Shown here: positions 46,358-53,101 of the stretch, piece by piece
Layout: every line of letters begins with the position of its first letter
Numbering within the stretch: the first letter of the stretch is position 1
Source: Holophagae bacterium
GTDB lineage: Bacteria; Acidobacteriota; Holophagae; Acanthopleuribacterales; Acanthopleuribacteraceae
Assembly: GCA_030429565.1 (NCBI GenBank)
Contig: JAUIFE010000008.1
Span: forward strand, 186,001 to 250,000
Reading direction: 5' to 3'
Length of the DNA stretch: 64,000 nucleotides
Made by a program: the position numbers and the translations under genes
The notes under the pieces: generated by a model
Database searches by the model: none
Seen by the model: the letters and a program-made list of their open reading frames with translations, nothing else
Told to the model about the DNA's origin: nothing

Positions 46358-47365
46358 TTAAAGAGCTGCAAAATCGACAGGTTGTCGGAACAGGTACTTG
46401 CCCTGCAGCGGTTGGTAATACTGGCGAATTTCGTCGCTTAACAAAAAGAAAGCGTGGACCAAGTCGTGAAGTTGATTGGTGATACGGTCCAGGAGTGGGC
46501 GCGAATCGATGGTGATCAAGTCGCGATGCGTGGCGAGCAAATGGGCCTGGCCTTGTTGCATCATGGTCCTTTGCAGGTCCAGGAACGGTGCCAGTGTGTG
46601 TTCTTCGAGTGCGTAGTGTCGGGCGGCATTGGCGACCAGGGCCTCGCATTGGTCCTGATCCAGCGCACAGGCCTCGATGACCGACGTGACCAGCAAGGCC
46701 GTCGCGGGCAGCGTTTCGAACAATTCACGCATGAGGAAATCGATCAATCGGGTGGCCAACATCGGGGTTGTGGCGTCGAGTTGTTCGGCGCTCACCCCCA
46801 GAAACGAGAGGGTCTTACGCAGAGGCGTTTCGCGTTGCGCCACGAGATCGGCATACTGGTTGAGCAACGGCGTCATGGCCGGCGAGGTGCAATGTCGTGC
46901 CGCTGTTTTAAATGTTGCCGGCAGCGCGCGATAAAAATGAACCAGCTCCACCAGCCAAGCGGTAAAGGCCTCGCGTGGTAAGTCACGACTCATGAACTGG
47001 TTGCCCATGTTCATCATGGTCAGTTCTTCACCCCATAAGGTGCAGCCACGCTGCAACATCTCGCGGGCGTGGCTTGGGTCAACCTTTTCTGCTGCATCAT
47101 CACGGCGTAATACGTCCACGCCGTCCATGGTGTCGACCAGCTCTTCAACTTCTGCCACGGTCAACCCTGATTTGGCCGCAATGGCCGCCTTTGATTGGTA
47201 ACCGGTACAGTAGGAACGCATTTTTAAAAAACGGCGGGCGTCCGCTTCGGGCACTTCGTAACGCGCGGCGCTGGTGATCATTAAGCTGGTGGCCGTGGCG
47301 GGGTTGATTAGCCACACGTTTTCTCGCAAAACGGGATATTGCCGGGCGCGGTCTTCGCTGTTCAT
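46358..47365 (-). CDS. PqqD-like/heme-oxygenase-like protein lacking metal ligands (pseudoenzyme)
   Basis: A 335-residue paralogue of the next upstream protein, aligned over its whole length. The N-terminal winged-helix part keeps RENVW and FLKMRSYCTG, and the C-terminus keeps EIRQYYQ, GKY and RQPVDFAA. In the oxidase domain the ExxH pair of its sister (E179, H182) is replaced by V and R, and the later H, D and H (268, 272, 277) by L, M and Q. Only two Glu positions survive. It therefore should not bind a diiron centre and may be a structural partner of the active copy. The ATG at 47365 with GGAG six bases upstream is used. Confidence 0.82.
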   Translation of the reverse strand: MNSEDRARQYPVLRENVWLINPATATSLMITSAARYEVPEADARRFLKMRSYCTGYQSKAAIAAKSGLTVAEVEELVDTMDGVDVLRRDDAAEKVDPSHAREMLQRGCTLWGEELTMMNMGNQFMSRDLPREAFTAWLVELVHFYRALPATFKTAARHCTSPAMTPLLNQYADLVAQRETPLRKTLSFLGVSAEQLDATTPMLATRLIDFLMRELFETLPATALLVTSVIEACALDQDQCEALVANAARHYALEEHTLAPFLDLQRTMMQQGQAHLLATHRDLITIDSRPLLDRITNQLHDLVHAFFLLSDEIRQYYQPLQGKYLFRQPVDFAAL

Positions 47366-47425
47366 GGCGCACTCCAAGACGGGGGATGGGCGGGTCGCGG
47401 GCCGACGGGACCGCGACCGCGTGGT

Positions 47426-48445
47426 TTAGATCGCCGCGAAATCAACGGGCTGGCGTGGGATATACTTGCCGTCTAATGATTGGTAATACTGCCGAATCTC
47501 GACGCCTTGTAAGTCGAAAGCGTGTTTGATGTCGTGTAATTTGTTGGTGATCACGTTGAGTTTCTTGAGATCGGTTACCTCAATCAGTGCAAGGTTGTCG
47601 TTCAACAACTCGGCGTGGCCCAAGCCGACGTCTATTTCCTGGTGGTCGAAGTACGGCTTAAAGGCGGCCGGATCAATCCCGTAAAAATCGCTGAGTTTTT
47701 GCTTGAAGTGACCAATCGCCGCTTCATTGAATTCTTGAGCTTCGAGCATGGCGGCAACCATCAACACGGTCGAGGGTTCGATTTCGTAAAGCTCGCGCAT
47801 GGTGAAACCGATCATGCGTGTCGAGAGCATTGGTGTCGAGGCGCGTGCTTCGGCTTCGGACACGCCCAGTTTCTCCAAGGTCCGCAACACGAACACGTCG
47901 TGGTTCATCTCTTCGTTGGCGTAGCGGGTCAACACTTTCTTGAGCTCGCCTTCTTCAGCGTGATCGGCCGCGTGCTGAATCGCGTAAGGGAAGTCACTGA
48001 TATAGTGGTACATCTCTAACAGCCAACCAATTAAGGCTTCCTTGGGCAACTCGCCGCGCACAAAGTCGTTGCCAATGTAGCCGGCTTGCAACTCACCGGC
48101 CCAGATGTCGCAAATCTTTTTGAATTTTTCGCGGACCACGGTTACATCGACTTGTCCGTCTTCTTCCTCAGCACCACGCACGACTTGAATTTGGTCGAGT
48201 GACTGGATGACATCGCGCACTTTCTCGACGCTCATGCCGCTGCGCTCGGCAATCTGTTCCAGCGAGTGGTGGCCGTTGCAGTAACTTCTCATTTTGAGGA
48301 AGTTGAGCGCTTCCTCGGTTGGCACTTCATAGTTGTCTTCACTGGTAATGAGTAGGGCTTGTTCGGCGCTCGGATCAATGTGCCAAACATTTTCGCGCAG
48401 TCGGGGGTGGGTAAGGTGGCGCGGTAAATCTGATACGGTTTGCAT
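47426..48445 (-). CDS. PqqD-like domain fused to heme-oxygenase-like diiron oxidase
   Basis: A 339-residue protein. Residues 15-90 look like a PqqD-type winged-helix peptide-recognition domain (RENVWHIDPSAEQALLIT, then FLKMRSYC and the SLEQIAERSGMSVEKV helices). Residues 105-339 have the helical TenA/PqqC/heme-oxygenase-like fold. Likely metal ligands are E144, E179, H182, E235, H268, D272 and H277, spaced like known heme-oxygenase-like diiron oxidases (E...ExxH...E...HxxxD...H). The prediction is O2-dependent oxidation of a peptide residue bound through the N-terminal domain. The ATG at 48445 has GGGAG upstream. It is the first enzyme gene after the precursor gene. Confidence 0.82.
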   Translation of the reverse strand: MQTVSDLPRHLTHPRLRENVWHIDPSAEQALLITSEDNYEVPTEEALNFLKMRSYCNGHHSLEQIAERSGMSVEKVRDVIQSLDQIQVVRGAEEEDGQVDVTVVREKFKKICDIWAGELQAGYIGNDFVRGELPKEALIGWLLEMYHYISDFPYAIQHAADHAEEGELKKVLTRYANEEMNHDVFVLRTLEKLGVSEAEARASTPMLSTRMIGFTMRELYEIEPSTVLMVAAMLEAQEFNEAAIGHFKQKLSDFYGIDPAAFKPYFDHQEIDVGLGHAELLNDNLALIEVTDLKKLNVITNKLHDIKHAFDLQGVEIRQYYQSLDGKYIPRQPVDFAAI

Positions 48446-48834
48446 ATTCAACTCCCTAAAATTTAACCGTCGTGACGATTAGAAATAAAACCTGGCGCGT
48501 CACGCGAACAGGGTTCGTCAGCCAGGTCCGCCTGAAACAGTTTGAGGCCAAATGGGTGCGACTTGGGGCGTGGCCGTAGCGCATATTCTTGGGTGCAAAT
48601 AAGTTGGAGATAGTTAGGGGAGAACCCCGAGCCGTTTGTTGCTCGGTACAGACCAACAGATTGCGTCAAACCACCGTCAAAATCGGACCTTAGTCAGTGT
48701 CGAACCTAGCGCTGCCGCCTGCTTCCTGCCGAAGCTATAGGCGAGAATTTGGGGGCTCTTGGCGTTCCCCGCTGCACCCGAAAGGGGTGGTTTCGGCTTG
48801 GTCGGACTCGGCATCCAAATGAAAGTGGGCGGGA

Positions 48835-48864
48835 GGCCCTCCTTCAGCGTCCTGGAGGAGGGCC
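48835..48864 (-). promoter_or_regulatory. Stem-loop between precursor and first oxidase gene
   Basis: GGCCCTCCT and AGGAGGGCC form a perfect 9-bp stem with a 12-base loop and no T run. It sits 55 bases past the precursor stop in a 474-base gap. Such a hairpin could stabilise the precursor transcript or lower read-through into the enzyme genes. The rest of the gap shows no supported gene. Confidence 0.5.
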
Positions 48865-48919
48865 CTATAGGACGATCTTCCCAGCCAGGTACGCGTTACC
48901 TAGCGAGAAGACAGGCTAT

Positions 48920-49039
48920 TTAGCCGCAAACGAAGATAGGACCGTCTTTGCCACCGGCTTTAACGCCGGTTTGGATAGGCATGCCTTTGGTGTCTTTCTT
49001 CTCAGTTTTTTTGGTAGAAGCAACTTTCTTAATTTGCAT
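48920..49039 (-). CDS. Candidate RiPP precursor peptide with double-glycine motif
   Basis: A 39-residue peptide with an ideal ribosome site (AAAAGGAG, six bases before ATG). The first half is Lys/Thr-rich (KKVASTKKTEKKDTK). It then has VKAGG (26-30) and ends KDGPIFVCG, with the only Cys at position 38. Cleavage after Gly30 by a C39 peptidase would give a nine-residue core. The downstream same-strand genes encode two PqqD-like/oxidase proteins, and a C39-ABC exporter lies 6 kb further on. The positions usually hydrophobic in a double-glycine leader (-4, -7) are Lys and Thr here, so the cleavage site is not certain. It is too short for ordinary gene finders. Confidence 0.7.
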   Translation of the reverse strand: MQIKKVASTKKTEKKDTKGMPIQTGVKAGGKDGPIFVCG

Positions 49040-49077
49040 AGGATTCTCCTTTTAATTTAAATAGACAAGTTTAGATA

Positions 49078-49104
49078 GCACGAAGATTTTTCAATCCGTC
49101 GTGC
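49078..49104 (-). promoter_or_regulatory. Hairpin in the precursor-gene leader
   Basis: GCACGA/TCGTGC with an inner GATT/AATC pair lies about 40 bases upstream of the precursor ATG. It could shape the leader transcript or be an operator. No confident promoter hexamers were found. Confidence 0.35.
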
Positions 49105-51031
49105 TTGTCGCTTTTTAAGCTAAGTTACGTGTAAAGGTTTTGCAAGGTTGAATTGCGTGAAATTTGTCATTTAGTGGTTTTTCCTAGTTTTCACTTTGTT
49201 GTTTTTTTAGATGGGTAAGTTTATTTTTTTTAATTTAAAGTGTCGCATTTTGTTTGTGCGGCCTGTTCGGAAGTAGGCCGTTTTAGGTTTTTAGATTTGT
49301 TGGATTTTCCTTGGGTGGATGTTTTTCCGTCGGGCGTTTGGGGCCTTGGTGACGACCAGTGGCTTGTTTTACTTGAAAAGCGGCCACCTGTGATCGACGA
49401 GAGTGGCTGTTATCAAGGGCCTCGGCGTGTCCTGTGGCCAGGCGTGAGCTTTGGTGATGCCGGCTTTGGCCGGCCGGGTGGGCGGGTGTAAATAAGCATG
49501 CTAATGTTAGTTTTTTTTCATGCCGGAGGAGGCGAAGAAGTTCACGCCGGCGGGAAGTCGGTATCGGGAGAAGGATGGATCTGTGTATTTGATTCGTTGT
49601 GATTCTTTTGCTCGTTGGGTCGGCTTGACGGTATCGCGCGGGCTCCGTGCGAATAATTAACCGAGTTTTTAGATCTTGAATTTCTGTTTCAATGGGGGTT
49701 TTCCGAGACCTAAGTGGGTGGCGAGTTGAGAGATCTGGGTATAAAGGTTGTTTTGCCCTTTTGATTCAAGTGAACTTCTGTTGCCTGGCTGATGGTGTAT
49801 TTATATATCTTGTTTGTTTTGAGTTGTTTGGGTTGGTGTATTTGTTGCCGGTAATGGCTTTGCAACCCTTTTTGAGGTGCGTCGCATAGTATGGGAAGCT
49901 GTCCCGTCGGTCTGAGACCAGCTTTAGGTGTGATTCCTTTTTGGTTTTGGTGAAGCGGTCTGTCGTTTTTCACAAGGGTGCGCCGTTGGATTAGCATTGC
50001 GAATCATGAAACGCATTAAGTAAAGAAAGTGTAAAGCTGGTTGGTTCGGTGATAGATTCTGAAGGTTGTAGCAGGAGGCCTTGGTCTCTGGTTTCGCCTT
50101 GAAATGAACCAAAGTGATAGTGAGACCATTGGTCTGGCTTCTACGGATTTCTATGCGTTTTGGATCGCCGTTAGCGGGGACAAGAAAGAGTGTTGATATT
50201 TGAAAAAATGAGAGGTCTCGAAGAAAGTAGATTCTTGTTGATTTTCATGTTTGTCAAAGTTGCCTTGCGCGGGTGAGCCAGGGCGTGTATGCCGCGTAAA
50301 GCTGTGTAAATGCTTTGGTTAAACGCTTTCAACTTACGCGTTTGTATCTCAACGGCGCCATTCTTGGCAGGGTGTTGGACCTGCCGACCTCGGCACGGTG
50401 GCAAACGAAAAGCCCGCTCGCTTATCGGGGTCGAGAAGTTGGCAGCTCGACCTGATTTCAGAACCTAAGATTTGGCTAAAATACTGGGTTGGAACGGCCG
50501 GTAAAACGGGTACAACCGAGCCGGTTGGTGCAGGCCGAAGGCGGTCTGGATCAGCTTTAATCAAACGATTTCTCGCCGGACTTTTTCTCAGAACCGCTCA
50601 CGCTTAGACCTGAATCGCTCAACTCAGGTTAAAGAAGGCCGGCCGTTTCACGATTACGGCTCGCCTCGCTGGCGGTGATTTAAGGGCCGTCCCCCTTACT
50701 TTGCGCCGAAATAGGTTACCTTGCGGGCCATTTCGTGCGGGCCGATCGCGCTTCGCCTCGGTTTCCGGCTGCGGCGCTGCTGCCACCGATGTGGGCCGCG
50801 TGCTTGTGGTGGCAAGTTCGTTGTCGCTGCTATATCGAACCGGGTGCCTTTATGACGCGCGTCCGTGGGGCCGACCTGGTTGTCCCTCGTCAAAAGCGCC
50901 CCGATGGCAACTTTGAAATCACCATCGTCCGCCGGCGGCATGTCGGCCGGATTCCGACCTTGCAAGGGGACCGCGTGGAAAGAGCAGGATCGGGGCGGTG
51001 CCGGTGCGATTGAACCGGCACCCAGGTCGCG
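49105..51031. other. Gene-poor, AT-richer region
   Basis: About 1.9 kb with no gene I can support. Its first 1.2 kb is T-rich and lower in GC than its surroundings. Short open frames at 49240-49491, 49692-49889, 50398-50607 and 50701-51013 lack ribosome sites and recognisable protein sequence. One partial palindromic repeat lies at 50608. Decayed or transferred DNA is the likeliest content. Confidence 0.5.
50608..50629. repeat. Palindromic repeat, partial copy 4
   Basis: ACCTGAATCGCTCAACTCAG followed by GT. The sequence matches the right arm of copies 2 and 3 (AATCGC-CA-TTCAGGT type) with ACCTGA at its left, making a shortened palindrome. Confidence 0.6.
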
Positions 51032-51400
51032 CTAGCTTTTGTGTTGGTGGCAGTATTTACCGGAACTTACCTTACGCTTGCAGCGTTTGCCTTCCTGGGT
51101 TTTGCCGCTGCACTGGACTTCAGCCGTGGCACCGGCTACTTTATTGGGTCTACAGGTATCACAGGGTTTAAAACCTTCTTTGACAGCGGTTGTTTTGTCT
51201 TTGGGGATTTTACTTTGGGCCACGAAGCGGCAGTTCGAAAGGTGGTACTTCTTGCCGGTATTGGTGATGTAAACCTGTTGCGTTTTTGCTTTTGTTTTAG
51301 TTTTTTGTTTGGTTGTTTGGCCAAGCAAAGAAGGCGTTGACAGGGCGCCGACGAACAGCAGTAAGATTAAGCCGGATTTAGGTAACATTTTCAACAGCAT
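51032..51400 (-). CDS. Small exported Cys-rich protein with two zinc-site-like motifs
   Basis: A 122-residue protein with a signal peptide (about 1-27, ending LLGQ) and a Lys/Thr-rich spacer. An Ada-like metal-site pattern follows (KKYHLSNCRF, then FKPCDTCRP). The C-terminus reads CSGKTQEGKRCKRKV and ends in YCHQH, a small zinc-knuckle pattern seen in other short bacterial proteins. It has a good ribosome site (AAGGAG). I do not know its function. The YHxSxxC element is shared with the next protein. Confidence 0.68.
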   Translation of the reverse strand: MLLKMLPKSGLILLLFVGALSTPSLLGQTTKQKTKTKAKTQQVYITNTGKKYHLSNCRFVAQSKIPKDKTTAVKEGFKPCDTCRPNKVAGATAEVQCSGKTQEGKRCKRKVSSGKYCHQHKS

Positions 51401-51490
51401 GAGATGCTCCTTGTAAAGTCATACCTGTAAGCGCGATTCATGTGGCTGACGTTGACTAAAAACATCGTGAACCATCACGCAGTTTCGGTG

Positions 51491-52036
51491 TTAAAGCGTG
51501 GGGCAGTTTTGGTGTAGCTCCCGGCCTGAAGTCGCGTAGCGGCCCTCGACCCGGTTCATGGTTTTGATTTGTTTTCCGTAAACGCATTGTGGCGAGACAT
51601 GATAAACCGACGAATGACGGGAAGCATAGGCGTCCGTTTTTGAGGCGGGTTGGCCGGCGCCTGTTTCAACTTTGGTTGTGCTACCGGAACTCGTCGGTGG
51701 TGGCAATTCCGCGTGAATCGCGTAAATCGCGGTGCCAAAGCACATGAGCGCGAATAAGGTGCCGGTCACGGCGTATGTCATTTGGCGGCGTTGCCTCGCT
51801 GCCATTTTCTGTTGGGCCAGAACAAAAACCTGCTCGTTGGTCAGGTTACTGGTGTCGAGACTCACGCCGTCCATTTCTTGTTCGATCAGTTTGGCGCGTT
51901 CCTTTTCGTTGGCGGATTTGAGCAAGGCACCAAACCGCAGTGTTTTTAGCCGCTCGCGATAAAAAAAGAATGCGGCCAAAGCGGCAGCCAAGCTAAAAGC
52001 ACCGGTAACCTGTGGCACGACATTAAATAAGTCCAT
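51491..52036 (-). CDS. Two-transmembrane protein with C-terminal YHxSxxC motif
   Basis: A 181-residue protein. Membrane segments lie near residues 8-24 and 90-110, with a charged cytoplasmic loop between them. The exported C-terminus carries SSVYHVSPQCVYGK, similar to the KKYHLSNC motif of the neighbouring secreted protein, and a last Cys in HQNCPTL. The ATG at 52036 begins the hydrophobic N-terminus and is preferred over an earlier start at 52075. Function unknown; it may share a metal or redox role with its neighbour. Confidence 0.65.
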   Translation of the reverse strand: MDLFNVVPQVTGAFSLAAALAAFFFYRERLKTLRFGALLKSANEKERAKLIEQEMDGVSLDTSNLTNEQVFVLAQQKMAARQRRQMTYAVTGTLFALMCFGTAIYAIHAELPPPTSSGSTTKVETGAGQPASKTDAYASRHSSVYHVSPQCVYGKQIKTMNRVEGRYATSGRELHQNCPTL

Positions 52037-52289
52037 GTGGGTTCCCTGGTGTGAGGGTTTGGGAGGACGTCTCACAATAATGGTAAATAATGTTGCATTC
52101 TACGTGTTTGCGTTGGCCTGAGCAATGGCACCGGCTCGTTTTTTTACGTGGTTGTTTGTGGTTTGGCCCTCGGTCGCATCTTTGGGTAGCGAGGCTTTCT
52201 GATTTACTGTCTGCGAGTGTACCTTCATGATTTGGGGAAAGGCTGAAACGTCTCGTATCTCTTCAGCAACAATTTGATTGAAGTTTAGG

Positions 52290-52886
52290 TTAGTTGACCC
52301 TGTGGTTTTCTTGAGTGAGATCCAGTTCGTGTTCGAGAGCTGCATCGATTGACATGAGATCGTTGTTTAAATTAGTCATGTGCTCATGAAGGAGTCTGAT
52401 ATTAATATAAGAGATGCCGGGTAAATGTGAGCTTCCTTGTTTGTCTGTTGGGTATCTGAATGCTGTAGAGTATTTGTCTGTGTTACTGAAGTTGTTGATT
52501 GTGTTGGTGATTCTTTGGTTAGTTTTTGTTGAAATGTATAAATTCTCTTGCCTTGCTTTCGGGCTTAATATTTGAAGTGTGATGGTATGAGCTTGTTTCC
52601 AAAGGTCGCTAAGATTGTGTGTTTTAGGGAAGTCGACATGGTTATCAAGGCATTTGTTTCCATTCCGAATGATGCTCTTGAGCCATAGTTCAATGGCTTG
52701 TCGAAACAGGAAGCCTATGGGGAAAATAAGGAAATCCAGATCTTTGCCCGTGCTCATTATCTGGTTTACAAGTGAATCGGCGGCCCGAAAATATCCTTCC
52801 GCCATTATCGACTCTGATGTTCCAGATGGAGACAGCCAGGCATTGTTGGGCCAATCATGTCCTGGTTCAAACAAGGGGTTGGTCAT
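52290..52886 (-). CDS. HEPN-like protein, AT-rich
   Basis: A 198-residue helical protein. The stretch FLFRQAIELWLKSIIRNGN followed by THNLSDLWKQA is typical of small HEPN-like proteins (RQAIELxLK and HxLxxLW). HEPN proteins are often RNases or toxin-antitoxin and defence components. The classical Rx4-6H RNase motif is not clear, so it may be catalytically silent. Base composition is markedly AT-rich against the neighbourhood, suggesting recent transfer. No partner nucleotidyltransferase gene is seen. The 81-codon frame at 52100-52345 overlapping its end is not supported. Confidence 0.55.
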   Translation of the reverse strand: MTNPLFEPGHDWPNNAWLSPSGTSESIMAEGYFRAADSLVNQIMSTGKDLDFLIFPIGFLFRQAIELWLKSIIRNGNKCLDNHVDFPKTHNLSDLWKQAHTITLQILSPKARQENLYISTKTNQRITNTINNFSNTDKYSTAFRYPTDKQGSSHLPGISYINIRLLHEHMTNLNNDLMSIDAALEHELDLTQENHRVN

Positions 52887-53101
52887 AGAACCTGCTCCGA
52901 CGGTTGGAAAGTGGGAAACAAAAAATTACCATCAGATTTGATGGAATCTTCTAACGGTTTTAAACCACATTGGTTGGTGCAAAACAAAAAAGGGCGGCTA
53001 GAAAAGGACTAAAGGTATTTATCTTGAAATGATGTCCCATCGTTGTGGTGCATGGAAATTGGACGATTTGTCATGGGTTTTCCCGAGGATCAACGTTCCG
53101 G

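Noticed and set aside
49240..49491. 83-codon open frame in the AT-rich gap
   Set aside because: No ribosome site, no recognisable protein features, not supported by neighbours.
50398..51013. Short frames at 50398-50607 and 50701-51013 as gene remnants
   Set aside because: Some stretches look protein-like, but there is no family, start signal or matching neighbour.
52100..52345. 81-codon frame overlapping the end of the HEPN-like gene
   Set aside because: No ribosome site and a 56-base out-of-frame overlap with a better gene.
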